Source: Mayfieldus sp963841445
Lineage (GTDB): Bacteria; Actinomycetota; Thermoleophilia; Solirubrobacterales; 70-9
Length of the DNA stretch: 64,000 nucleotides
NCBI GenBank assembly: GCA_963841445.1
Contig: CAWJCP010000002.1
Coordinates: 1,622,997 to 1,686,996, forward strand
Direction of reading: 5' to 3'
How positions within the stretch are numbered: the stretch's first letter is position 1; each line of letters starts with the position of its first letter. Positions 44,860 through 53,900 of this stretch are shown one piece after another. A model generated the notes under the pieces. It did not search any database, had not been told where the DNA came from, and saw nothing but the letters and a program-made list of their open reading frames with translations. A program made the translations under genes and the position numbers.

Positions 44860-45401
44860 CTAGAGCAGGCAGATTGCGTAGACGGCCCCTGGTGCTGCAC
44901 CACCCGTATCAGTCGAAATCGCGCCTTCCCAACGATCTCCGATTGGAGCCGATCGTCTGAACGAAGCTCTTTGAAGAGTGCTGGTCGGCGATGGAAACGC
45001 CGCCCCCGAGGAGAGTGCTGCCCGAAGGACAAACTGCGACAGCCTTTGGCGAGCTCGTCCAGGCGAAGTCGTTTGCCGTGAGCGTCGGCGTCAACGATCG
45101 GCGCGCTGACCGTCGTCGTGTCGCCCAGCGCAAACGCGCCAACCGAGAAGTGCGCCAGCTTGCGCTCGGTCACCGCATCGTTGGCGAGCTTGCGGGTGGT
45201 CACCGATTGGTTTGCCAGCGCTCGCTTCTTCACCGCACCCGGCGCCAGGGCCCGCGCCGTTACGGAGTGCTTGGCCAGATCACCGCGCTGAACCTTGCCG
45301 GTGCCCGAAAGCGCGCCCGCGGTGCTCGTGAGGGCGACGAACAACGTGACCATGCTGAGCACGAGCGATGGCGACGGGCGCTTAGAGGCAAGCCGCTCCA
45401 T
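44860..45401 (-). CDS. Secreted 'SVTxxxL'-repeat protein, copy 1, two frameshifts
   Basis: Starts at ATG 45401 (AAGGGAG 6 nt upstream): signal peptide (SLVLSMVTLFVALTSTAGAL), then repeats HSVTARALAPGAVKKRALANQSVTTRKLANDAVTERKL. The C-terminal domain is in two other frames: after dropping a base near 45086 it reads LTANDFAWTSSPKAVAVC and GGGVSIADQHSSKSF, and after one near 44934 it reads AISTDTGGAAPGAVYAICLL with a TAG at 44860. This is the same C-terminal plan as copy 2, 7 nt downstream. The insertions have the TCG/CGA form seen in the glycan locus. Confidence 0.68.
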
Positions 45402-45476
45402 GGAATCTCCCTTCAGCTGAACCCTCCGTGTCACCGAATCTAACCCGCCGGGCGCGTCAACGGTGTGGACCTTCGA

Positions 45477-45884
45477 CTAACCGTCCGCTCCGAGCTTGAT
45501 CACTTCGATGTCGGTGTGATCTCGTGCCGCGGCGGCGAGGGAGCGGTCGTACGTCACCAGCGGCTCGCCGAGCTGCTCCGCAAGGGCGGCGAACAGCGCA
45601 TCCGCAGCGGTCATGTTCTCGCGAAGCTCCCAGGCCGGGATGCGAAGAGGCATCGATGCGAACAGCGCCAAGGGAACGTCATCCAGGGTCTCGATCGCCT
45701 CTCTGCCGGCGGCGGCTTTGAGGTCATCTCGAAAGACCATCCGCCGTATCGCCGCCAGACACTCGAAGACGACGACGTCGGGGGCCACCGGAGGGGGACG
45801 CTCTCGAAATATGAAGTCGATCCTCTCCGCAGCTTCGGATCGAATCAGGTAGCGAACCACCACCCCGGTGTCGACAACGGTCAC
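45477..45884 (-). CDS. PIN-domain toxin (VapC/FitB-like)
   Basis: 135 residues with the PIN acidic residues: VVDTGVVVRYL at the start (first Asp), VVVFECLAAIRR (Glu), and TAADALFAALAEQLGEPLVTYDRSL (the last Asps). Such enzymes are Mg-dependent RNases that cut tRNA or rRNA. GTG start overlaps the antitoxin stop by 4 nt (GTGA), so toxin translation depends on the antitoxin. All catalytic residues are present. Confidence 0.9.
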   Translation of the reverse strand: MTVVDTGVVVRYLIRSEAAERIDFIFRERPPPVAPDVVVFECLAAIRRMVFRDDLKAAAGREAIETLDDVPLALFASMPLRIPAWELRENMTAADALFAALAEQLGEPLVTYDRSLAAAARDHTDIEVIKLGADG

Positions 45885-46114
45885 TCGCCGTGGTCTCTGA
45901 TCGCCCGCACGGTGGCTTCGATCGGCTCCGACAGCTCGACTCCCTGACGCGCCTTCAAGCGTGCCTCGAGCTCCTCGGGAGTCGGTCGAGCCGCTGTGGC
46001 GATGAGCATCGAGCGTACATACTCGGAGAGGGAGACCCCGGATGCCGCCGCACGGCCTTTGATCACACGGTGCACGTCTTCGGGAACCTCGCGAATCTGC
46101 ACCAGCACTCCCAT
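45881..46114 (-). CDS. Ribbon-helix-helix antitoxin (FitA/VapB-like)
   Basis: 77 residues. VLVQIREVPEDVHRVIKGRAAASGVSLSEYVRSML is the FitA-type ribbon-helix-helix DNA-binding domain; the C-terminal tail (RQGVELSEPIEATVRAIRDHGE) would clamp the PIN toxin. ATG at 46114, immediately after the operator palindrome. It probably represses its own operon, alone and in complex. Confidence 0.87.
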   Translation of the reverse strand: MGVLVQIREVPEDVHRVIKGRAAASGVSLSEYVRSMLIATAARPTPEELEARLKARQGVELSEPIEATVRAIRDHGE

Positions 46115-46119
46115 ACGCG

Positions 46120-46137
46120 ACGTATTGTCACATACGT
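46120..46137 (-). promoter_or_regulatory. Operator palindrome of the toxin-antitoxin operon
   Basis: ACGTAT-N6-ATACGT, a perfect 6-bp inverted repeat (46120-46125/46132-46137) 5 nt upstream of the antitoxin ATG. It fits autoregulation by the ribbon-helix-helix protein. Confidence 0.65.
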
Positions 46138-46304
46138 ACCGCATGTAGCTGATTTCTCTCGTTCATCTACAGGCACCGGCTCTTCCAAGTCCAGCGGGCC
46201 GACCATTTCTCCCCGGCTCGCCAGCAGTGCGGTGCCCGGAAGCTCCGCAGCATCCCTCGCCTCCTCAGCCCCCACCCCGGCGCCGCAACCGGCCCCCACA
46301 AAGA

Positions 46305-46330
46305 CCAACCGGGCCCGAAGGCCCGGTTGG
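46305..46330 (-). terminator. Strong UUCG-loop hairpin after the basic-protein gene
   Basis: An 11-bp perfect stem CCAACCGGGCC/GGCCCGGTTGG. On the minus strand the loop reads TTCG and the stem is followed by TCTTTG: a good intrinsic terminator about 100 nt after the stop of the H1-like gene. The rest of 46145-46428 holds no gene I can support. Confidence 0.75.
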
Positions 46331-46428
46331 CGAGGGAGGAGAGGTTGCTTCACTGCCGACGAGGGTGGTGTCGGCAGCTCTCTCCGGGTCTGGCCGCCTC
46401 TCCTGCGGCCGGCCCCCGGGCTAAGCGG

Positions 46429-47016
46429 TTAGACGAGCGAGCTCACGAGCTCCTGCGCCCGCGAGGACTGATCCTCGACCGTCTTCTGAAGGTCGGTCTG
46501 GACCTTCTCGGCCTGACGCGTAGCCTTGCGCAGCTGCGTCTCGGCCTGGCGGCGGTTGCGCCGCAGGGTCGTCTCGACCTTGCGCCGGTTCTGGCGCACA
46601 GTGGTCCCGGCCCGGCGGCGGCGCTTGCGCGCCTCGCGCTCGACCCGACGGACCTCGCGCTCGAGGCGGCCGCGCGTCCGCTTGGCCTGCGTGGTGGCCT
46701 TGCGGCGGGCGGTTGCGCCGCGGCGCTCGGTGCGGTTGACCGTCCTGGTCAGCTGCGTGCGGTAGCTGCGCAGCTCACGCTCGGCGGTGCCGCGCTTGGT
46801 CCAAGGCTCGATCAGCTCCTGGACGCGGTCGGTCACTCTTAGGACAACGCCAACAGGAACGTCTACGGCTGTCTCGACGACGCGCTGCACCTGGCTCTTG
46901 GAAGCGGTGGCGCTCGTCTTCGCGGTGGTCTTCGTCTTGCGCGCGGTGCTGCGGGCCTGCCCCTTGGCGGTGCTGGTCCGGCGCTGCGCGGTTCTCTTGG
47001 TCTGAGTGGTGGCCAT
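46429..47016 (-). CDS. Histone H1-like basic coiled protein
   Basis: 195 residues, extremely rich in Lys, Arg, Thr and Ala. The N-terminal 45 residues are low-complexity (TQTKRTAQRRTSTAKGQAR); a short nonpolar helix VVETAVDVPVGVVLRVTDRVQELI follows; then a long Arg/Glu heptad-like helix (RGRLEREVRRVEREARKRRRR) predicts coiled coil. Such tails bind DNA nonspecifically; a nucleoid-compacting or polyphosphate-granule (phasin-like) role is likely. ATG at 47016, GAGGAGGG about 11 nt upstream. Divergent from the AAA ATPase. Confidence 0.75.
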   Translation of the reverse strand: MATTQTKRTAQRRTSTAKGQARSTARKTKTTAKTSATASKSQVQRVVETAVDVPVGVVLRVTDRVQELIEPWTKRGTAERELRSYRTQLTRTVNRTERRGATARRKATTQAKRTRGRLEREVRRVEREARKRRRRAGTTVRQNRRKVETTLRRNRRQAETQLRKATRQAEKVQTDLQKTVEDQSSRAQELVSSLV

Positions 47017-47086
47017 TTTGTTGCGGAACCCTCCTCGGGGTTATCTCTTACCTGTCTTTTTACCCGATCTACTTATTTCTAAGCTT

Positions 47087-47121
47087 GTTCGAGCATAACA
47101 ACTTATACGAACATGTGTTTG
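47087..47121. promoter_or_regulatory. SOS-box-like sites in the divergent AT-rich gap
   Basis: CGAAC-ATGT-GTTTG (47108-47121) matches the Gram-positive LexA consensus CGAAC-N4-GTTCG at all but one position. GTTCG at 47087-47091 pairs with CGAAC as a wider inverted repeat. The gap 47017-47208 is AT-rich and must hold both promoters. Confidence 0.45.
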
Positions 47122-47208
47122 TAAACCGTGCCGCGCACGGCGTTACATCGCGCGTAATCCGCGTCTGGCGCCGTTCAAGGCCGGAGTGGCCGGTGCCGAA
47201 ACAACCGA

Positions 47209-48762
47209 GTGACCGAGCCCGTCGCCGCAGCGTCGATGCCACCGCCCGCGCCCGCCCCAGAAGGGGCCGCGGAACCGAGCAGCGTGCACGAGCTCAAGAC
47301 GCTAGTCCTCTCCCGCCACCCCGCGATCGTCATCGAGACCAGCGAGGAGGAGCGAATCGAAAGCCTGCTCGCGGCGGTGGCGACGGACACCGGCCTGACC
47401 CCCTTCGACTGGACGATCACCCGCGGGCTGGTGCGCCAGGGCGGCGGCCAGGCGATGTACGGAACCGAGGACCCCGCAAAGATGCTCGCGACGATCGCCG
47501 AGCTGGAGGTCGATGGCCTGTTCGTCCTCAAGGATTTTGCCGCCCACCTCTCCGACCCGCCCACATCACGCACATTTCGGGAGCAACTCGAGCGCTTCGC
47601 CGCTCCCGGGCGGCTGTCGACCATCTTCTTGATCGGTGCCTCGGTGCAACTCCCGGCCGAAGTGGATCCGCAGGTCGTTCGCTACGACCTCTGCCTCCCG
47701 AGCCGCGCTGAGTACGCGGCGACGATCGCCGTAGTCGTCGAGTCACTGCAGACCAGCCGCAGGGCAGACGTGTCGCTGGCGCCGGCCGACTATGACACCT
47801 TTGCGGCGGCGCTCAGTGGCCTGACGCTGAACCAGGCGCGCCAGGCTCTGGCCCAGGTGGCGATCGAAGACGGCCGTCTCACCACCGACGACCTCAAGAG
47901 GATCGTCGACCTTAAGGCGAAGGCGCTTCGCAACGAGAGCCTGCTCGAGTACTTCCCTGCCGCTGACAACTCCTTTGAGTTGGGCGGCTTCGCAAACCTC
48001 CAGCGCTGGCTGGAGCGCGAACGGGTGGCCTTCAGCCCGGAGGCAGCAAAGCTCAATGTTCCCGCTCCCAAGGGCGTCCTGCTCGTCGGTGTGCAGGGCT
48101 GCGGGAAGTCGCTCGCGGCCAAGACAATTGCTCGGCAGTGGCAGCTGCCGCTGCTGAAGCTCGACGCGGGCAGGCTCTACGACAAGTTCGTCGGCGAGTC
48201 GGAGAAGAACCTCCGCCGCACACTGGAAGCCGCCGAGTCGATGGCACCCGCAGTCCTCTGGATCGACGAGATCGAGAAGGGGATCACGCCAGGCGGCTCA
48301 AGCGATGGTGATAGCGGCCTCAGCCAGCGCCTCTTCGGCACCTTTCTCACCTGGCTTCAGGAAAAGCGAACCGACGTCTTCGTCGTCGCCACCGCGAACG
48401 ATCTCTCAGCACTGCCACCGGAGCTCCTTCGCAAGGGGCGCTTCGACGAGATCTTCTTCGTCGACCTCCCCGATGCCGCCGAACGTGAGGCGATTCTCGC
48501 GATCCATATACGGCTGCGACAGCAGGACCCGGTCAACTTCGACCTTGCCGCGATATCCGCAGCCGCCGACGGCTTCAGCGGCGCCGAGCTGGAGCAGGTG
48601 GTGATCTCCTCGGTCCTGCGATCGCTGCACGAGAAGACAGGGCTCGACACAGCGGTGATGCTCGATGAGGTGGCGGCCACGGTGCCGCTTTCACGCTCTC
48701 GCCGCGAGGACGTCGAACGGTTGCGTGCTTTCGCGCGCGAACGCTTCGTACCGGTTCGCTGA
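47209..48762 (+). CDS. AAA+ ATPase, Ycf46-like
   Basis: 517 residues. The N-terminal half (residues 25-240) has the Ycf46-type domain (VHELKTLVLSRHPAIVIETSEEERI, FVLKDFAAHL). The C-terminal AAA+ module has Walker A GVQGCGKSLAAK (about 288), pore loop YDKFVGESEKNLR, Walker B VLWIDEIEKG, and the arginine-finger segment LLRKGRFDEIFFVDLP. It likely forms a hexamer that remodels or unfolds proteins. GTG start. Divergent from the H1-like protein across a candidate SOS box; a shared stress role is possible. Confidence 0.85.
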   Translation: MTEPVAAASMPPPAPAPEGAAEPSSVHELKTLVLSRHPAIVIETSEEERIESLLAAVATDTGLTPFDWTITRGLVRQGGGQAMYGTEDPAKMLATIAELEVDGLFVLKDFAAHLSDPPTSRTFREQLERFAAPGRLSTIFLIGASVQLPAEVDPQVVRYDLCLPSRAEYAATIAVVVESLQTSRRADVSLAPADYDTFAAALSGLTLNQARQALAQVAIEDGRLTTDDLKRIVDLKAKALRNESLLEYFPAADNSFELGGFANLQRWLERERVAFSPEAAKLNVPAPKGVLLVGVQGCGKSLAAKTIARQWQLPLLKLDAGRLYDKFVGESEKNLRRTLEAAESMAPAVLWIDEIEKGITPGGSSDGDSGLSQRLFGTFLTWLQEKRTDVFVVATANDLSALPPELLRKGRFDEIFFVDLPDAAEREAILAIHIRLRQQDPVNFDLAAISAAADGFSGAELEQVVISSVLRSLHEKTGLDTAVMLDEVAATVPLSRSRREDVERLRAFARERFVPVR

Positions 48763-48936
48763 CTACTCGCTAAGCAGCGACTCTGGGCAGAGCCTCGCGC
48801 CGGCCAGCTCGGGAAGCATGCGGCGCTGGCCTCGCTCCAGGACGACCGCGCCGTCGCCTGCCGCGCGGTAGCGCTCGCGTTGAGCGCTCAACCCTTGCTC
48901 GTCGAGCCCGCAGCCGGAAGCGAGTGGAAGCCCCAT
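48763..48936 (-). CDS. Small (57 aa) hypothetical protein
   Basis: ATG at 48936; reads GCGLDEQGLSAQRERYRAAGDGAVVLERGQRR, like the start of small helical proteins often found near metal or thiol genes, but it ends early (LCPESLLSE). It could be a truncated relative or a real small protein. Placed between the AAA gene and a zinc protease with no better frame. Low certainty. Confidence 0.45.
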   Translation of the reverse strand: MGLPLASGCGLDEQGLSAQRERYRAAGDGAVVLERGQRRMLPELAGARLCPESLLSE

Positions 48937-48959
48937 GAGTCCAGTTTGGCAGCAGCTAC

Positions 48960-50030
48960 CTAGGCGACACGGGCGAGCCAGCGTCCGGGCCGCTCGAGCT
49001 CCGATGGCCGCGGCAGCGCCGCCGGCTCGGACCAGACCTTGTTGAGCGTTTCGATCCCGCGCCGCCGCGCGACTTCGTCGCAGAACTCCTTGCCGAGCTT
49101 GTACTGGCGCAGCTTCAAATCGAGGCCGAGCAGGCGACCCAGCAGCGCTTCGATCAGACCGCGCTGCTCGCGACCGCGCTCCATCCGCCCGCGCAACTCC
49201 GCGAACGACCCGTCGAGGTCGGCGATCACGGCGTCCATCACGTGCTCCGAGTAGCCCTCGACGATCGTCATCGCCGCCTGCAGGTTGTGCAGCAGGCGCA
49301 CCCGGCGGCGACCGATGAACGGCGAGCGCCACTTGCCGTTGCGAAGCGCGGCGAGGAGCCGGCGCGGGTCGGGGCTGAGCAGGCGCCGCGCGGCGCGGGC
49401 CAGCTCCGAGCTGCTGACCGATGCGAAGGCGCCGCTCAGTATCTCCTCCGCGTGGCCGCCGATGTGGTCGCGAAGCCAGGGCACGGCGCCGAACTGAACC
49501 ACGTGGGTGGCCTCATGAAGGGCGACCCAGCGCAGGAACGGGGCCCGTTCGGCGCCGAGGCGGCGCTGGGCCTCGGCGAGGTTGGGGGCGACGAAGAGAA
49601 GCCGCGCCGGGCGCGCCGGGCCGATCAGCGCGACGTCGTACTGGCCCAGCACCCGCTGCGCCAGGAAGGCGCTGACCAGCCCCAGCTCGACTCCAGCGGC
49701 GGCGCCGGCCGCCGCCCGCAGGCCCGAGCCGAGCGGGCCGGGAAGGTCGAGCGAGGAGGCGAGGTTTTGCTCCATCGCGCCCGACATCGCACGCAGGGAC
49801 GAGATATTGGCGCCGATCCACTCGCGCCTGTCGACGACCTCCGCCGCGGGCAGCCGCCCCCTCGTTTCCAGGCCGGTGTAGTCGCGCACCACGCCGACGC
49901 TGCCGCGGGCAGCGCGGCGGAGGTCGCTCTGACGCACCGAGCGCTTGCCGGTCCCGTTGCCGGCCAGGGTTCGCGCGACCCGCTCGGCGAGACCCCAGTC
50001 GATCACCTGGCTCGGTTTGGCGGAGCTCAC
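48960..50030 (-). CDS. Zinc-dependent metalloprotease-like protein (coenzyme F420-associated family)
   Basis: 356 residues with the metal motif LHEATHVVQFG (HExxH) near the middle, the start VIDWGLAERVARTLAG, RLLFVAPNLAEAQRRLG, and MTIVEGYSEHVMDAV, the family's second metal-side motif. This actinobacterial family is often found by F420 genes; activity on proteins is not proven. The GTG at 50030 overlaps the stop of the inositol-phosphatase gene (GTGA), so the two are co-translated. Confidence 0.85.
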   Translation of the reverse strand: MSSAKPSQVIDWGLAERVARTLAGNGTGKRSVRQSDLRRAARGSVGVVRDYTGLETRGRLPAAEVVDRREWIGANISSLRAMSGAMEQNLASSLDLPGPLGSGLRAAAGAAAGVELGLVSAFLAQRVLGQYDVALIGPARPARLLFVAPNLAEAQRRLGAERAPFLRWVALHEATHVVQFGAVPWLRDHIGGHAEEILSGAFASVSSSELARAARRLLSPDPRRLLAALRNGKWRSPFIGRRRVRLLHNLQAAMTIVEGYSEHVMDAVIADLDGSFAELRGRMERGREQRGLIEALLGRLLGLDLKLRQYKLGKEFCDEVARRRGIETLNKVWSEPAALPRPSELERPGRWLARVA

Positions 50031-50902
50031 TCGGGGACCTGGCGTTGCGTGTCGAGCAGGACCTCGAGACCGTCCGCCGCGCACGCGGCCGCGACCGGAT
50101 AGCGCTCCTGCAGCCCGAGGCCGGCGTCGGCGAGCTCGCGATGGCCGAAGGCGACGACGGCCCCCGCCTCGCGGCAGATCAGCTGCGCGGCGGCGACGTC
50201 AACCGAGCGCGCCGGGCGCAGGCCGAGCATCCCGTCGAAGCGCGCCGCGGCTACATAGGCCATCGTGATCGCGAGCGATCCCACGACACGCAGCCGGTAG
50301 GCGTCGTCGGCGAGCGCCTCGACGACCGGGGCCATCAGCGCCGGCTTCGCGGCTTCGACGCCGACCACTTCGAGCTGCCGGTCGCTGGGCGACGGCTCGG
50401 CGCGCAGCGGCTCGCCGTCGAGCGTCGCGCCGTCGCCGCGGGTCGCGACGAACTCCTCGCCGGCGCCGAAGTCATAGACGTAGCCGAAGTCCACGGCCGC
50501 CATCGAGTCGGCGGAGGCGACGGCGACCGAGAGGCTGTGCGACGGAATCGTGCGGCGCACGTTGAGGGAGCCGTCGATCGGGTCGATCACCACCCGCGCG
50601 GGCGCACCGGAGGCGCCGAAGGAAACCTCGCCGCGCTCCTCCGAGACGGCGGTGAACGCGGCGCCCGCGGCGGCGAGCCGCTCGAGCTCGGCGAAGACAA
50701 CGTCCTCGCAGCGGCGGTCGAGGACGAGCGACCAGTCGCCGCCCTCGCCGCGGCCCTCGTACTCGGTGCGCGCGGCACTTCCCCGCACCGCCTCGAAGAG
50801 CTGGCGCTGGGCGGCGACGATGCGGCGGCAGATCGCCGGCCAATCGACGTCGATCGATGCGGCGCCGGAAGCCGGCGGCGCCTCCGGGCCGCGCTGAGAC
50901 AT
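50027..50902 (-). CDS. Inositol monophosphatase family phosphatase
   Basis: 291 residues of the Mg-dependent, Li-sensitive phosphatase fold: SEERGE (first metal Glu), VVIDPIDGSLN (the DPIDGT-like metal site), SVDVAAAQLICREAGA (the WDxAAG-like site with Val-Asp). It removes phosphate from inositol or a similar sugar phosphate. ATG at 50902; TAGCAT ends 8 nt upstream with no Shine-Dalgarno, likely leaderless. First gene of a two-gene unit with the zinc protease. Confidence 0.88.
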   Translation of the reverse strand: MSQRGPEAPPASGAASIDVDWPAICRRIVAAQRQLFEAVRGSAARTEYEGRGEGGDWSLVLDRRCEDVVFAELERLAAAGAAFTAVSEERGEVSFGASGAPARVVIDPIDGSLNVRRTIPSHSLSVAVASADSMAAVDFGYVYDFGAGEEFVATRGDGATLDGEPLRAEPSPSDRQLEVVGVEAAKPALMAPVVEALADDAYRLRVVGSLAITMAYVAAARFDGMLGLRPARSVDVAAAQLICREAGAVVAFGHRELADAGLGLQERYPVAAACAADGLEVLLDTQRQVPE

Positions 50903-50973
50903 GGCCACCCATGCTAGATGAGCGTTTCGCTGCGCCTCGATCGTCCGCTTCGGGTCGCTAGCTTGTTGGGTCG

Positions 50974-53900
50974 ATGCCCGAGCGCAAGCAAGAGGACGCC
51001 GATCGGGTCGGCGGGGGGATCGAGCTGAGCGAGGCGCAGGAGCGCACGATCCTGCACGAAGACGGTCCGCTGCTCGTCCTCGGCGCCGCCGGGAGCGGCA
51101 AGACCGAGGCGCTGGCGCGCCGGCTCGCCTGGCTTGCCGGTGAGGGAACCGGGCCCGAGCGGGTGCTTGTCGTCGCTTCCTCGCGGGCGACCGCGCAACG
51201 GCTGCGTGCCCGCGCCGAGGAGCTGATCGAGCAGCCCTTCGAGGAGCTCTGGATCGGCACCTGGGAGTCGATCGCCGAGCGACTGTTGCGCGACCACGCC
51301 GCCGCCGCCGGCATTGACCCCTTCTTCGAGACGGTCGGGCCGGCCGAGCGCCTGGCGATGCTGCTCGAGCGCATTGACGAGCTGCCGCTGCGCCATCACG
51401 AGATCCGCGGCAACCCGGCGGGGCTGCTCGCGAGGCTGCTGCGCCGCATCGACGCCCTGAAGGCCGCGGCGGTGAGCGCCGAGGCGCTTGCCGCGTGGGC
51501 CGCGGAATGCAACCGCGATGCCGACGACGAAGCCGCTCGCGAAGCGGCCCGGCGCGAGCGCGAGTTCGCCGCCCTTTACGCCGAGCACGACCTCGTCCTG
51601 CGTGCCGCCGACAGCCTTGACTCCGGCGACGTCGTGCTCGCCCTCGGCCGCCTGCTCGCCGAGCGCGCCGACGTGCGGCGCGAGATCGCCGAGCGCTTCC
51701 GCCATCTGATCGTCGACGAGCTCGAGGACGCGACCCTGGCCTGCTGGGCGGTCCTCTCCGAGCTCGGCTCCGACACCGCGAACATGGTCTGCGCGCTCGA
51801 CGACGACGCGGCGCTCAGCGGTCCGGGCCCGCGCGCGGCGAGCTGGTTTCGCGACCTTTATCCGAACGCCGACGTCATCGCCTACGAGCGCGGCTTCCGC
51901 GGCGGGCAGGACGTCGCCGACGCCTCCCTCGCGGTGCTCGCCGCGATTCCGGACCGGCTCGAGAAGCCCAACGCCGCCTCGGAGTCGGCGCTGCCGGTGC
52001 GCTTCTGGCGCTCGCGAAACGAGCGTGCCCAGGCACAGGCGGTGGCGCGCGAGGTCGAGCACGTGCTCGCCGGCGGCGTCGACCCCGAGCAGGTCTGCGT
52101 CGTCGTCGAGAGCCCGAGCCGCCACGGCAGCGCGGTGGCGGCGGCGATGGAGGAGCGCAGCATCCCCTTCCGGCTCGCCGGTCCGGCGGCGCTCTTCCGC
52201 AGCCCCGAGGTCCGCGACGCGATCGCCTGGCTGCGAATGCTCGCCGACCCCGACGACTCGGCCGCCGCGGCGCGGGCGCTGACCCGCCCGCCGGTGGAGC
52301 TTCGCTCGGTCGACCTGGCGCGGCTGACGACGATCTCGCGGCGCCGCAAGCTCGACATGGCCTCCGCCGCCGAGGCGGCGCTGGAGAGCCCGCAGATCCC
52401 CCAGGACGCTCGGGAGCGGATCCAGAGCTTCCTGAGGCTCTACCGCGCCGCTTCATCGGTGATGGAGGAGCGCCGCGCCGACGTCTTCGTGCGCCGCCTT
52501 GTCGAGCGGATCGGCCTGCGCAAGCAGCGGCTCTTCGCCGCCCAGCCGGAGACCGCGGAGCGGCTGCTCAACCTCTCGCGGCTGGCCGAGCTGGCCTCCG
52601 CATGGACCCGCCGCGAGCCGCAGGGATCGACGCGCGAGTTCGTTCGCTATCTGAGCGCGGTCGCCGACGCCGGGGTCGAGGTCGCCGGCGATGAGGGCGA
52701 GACCCCCCATGCCGGCGCCGTGCGGGTGGTCGCGCTCGACGACGTCAAGGGGATGGAGTTCGAGCACGTCTATCTGCTCGGTCTCGACCGGGCCACGATG
52801 CCGGGCGCCGCACCGGCCGGAGCGCCCCCGGTGCCGGCGCAGCTGCTCGGCACGGCGGGACAGGAACCGGGGCCGGAAGCCTGGCTGACGCAGCGGCGGC
52901 GGGCGCTCTATGTGGCGATGACCCGCGCCCGCGCCAGCCTGGTGCTCTCCTGGGTCGAGGTCGGGCGCAGCGGGGCAAAGCGACCCTCGCCCTTCTACGA
53001 GGAGGCGCGCACCGTGCTCGGCGGCGAGGAGACGGTCCACGACGAGGAGCTGTTCGGTCCTGCAGAGGGCGTCCACGCCACCTACCGGATGCTGCGCGAC
53101 GACGTGCTCGAGGCATCCTGGAAGGCGGGGCGCGAGCTCTCCGAGCTGCGCCTCGACACCGCGATCGACGTCAACCGCGCGATCGCGCGCTACCTGGAGC
53201 TGCTCAAGGTCGCGACCCTCGCCCAGCGCCACGGCGACGAGCCGGCCGCCGACGTGATCGAGGCGATCAACGGACTGCTGCGGCAGGTCGCCACCCCCGA
53301 GCAGCAGGCCGAGCTCGAGGCCTCGGCGCTGGACGACTATCTGCTCGACGAGGAGCGCGAGCGTGGCCGCCGCCGCGAGCTGATCGCCGCCCGCGAGGAG
53401 CCTTCGCTGGAGGCGTTCTTGCCCCGGCGTGGCAACGGCCTGGCGCTCTCGGCCTCCGATCTGGAGCTCTACCGGACCTGTCCCCTGAAGTACAAGTTCG
53501 CGCGCGTCTTCGGGATCCCCCAGGATCCGACGATCAACCAGCGCTTCGGGATCCTGATCCACCGGGTGCTCGAGCAGTTCCACAAGGAGCGCGAGGGCGA
53601 GAGCGGGGGCGGTGACGAGGACGGGCTGCGGCGACTGCGCGGCCTCTTCGAGGCCGGCTGGCGGCGCGGCGGATTCGGCGCCTCCGACGACGAGCTTCAG
53701 TACCGCGACAAGGGGGTGCAGGCGCTGCGCCGCTATTGGGAGCAGGAGCAGAGCGCAAGCGCCGAGCCGGTCTGGGTCGAGCGCAAGTTCGACTTCAGCA
53801 TCGGCCCGCACCACCTGCGCGGTCGGGTCGACCGCGTCGACCGGCTGCCAGACGGCGGCTTTGAGCTGATCGACTACAAGACCGGCGAGCGCAAGACCGA

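Noticed and set aside
46063..46353. 96-codon frame overlapping the antitoxin on the same strand
   Set aside because: Covers the terminator hairpin and the operator, has no Shine-Dalgarno, and resembles no family.
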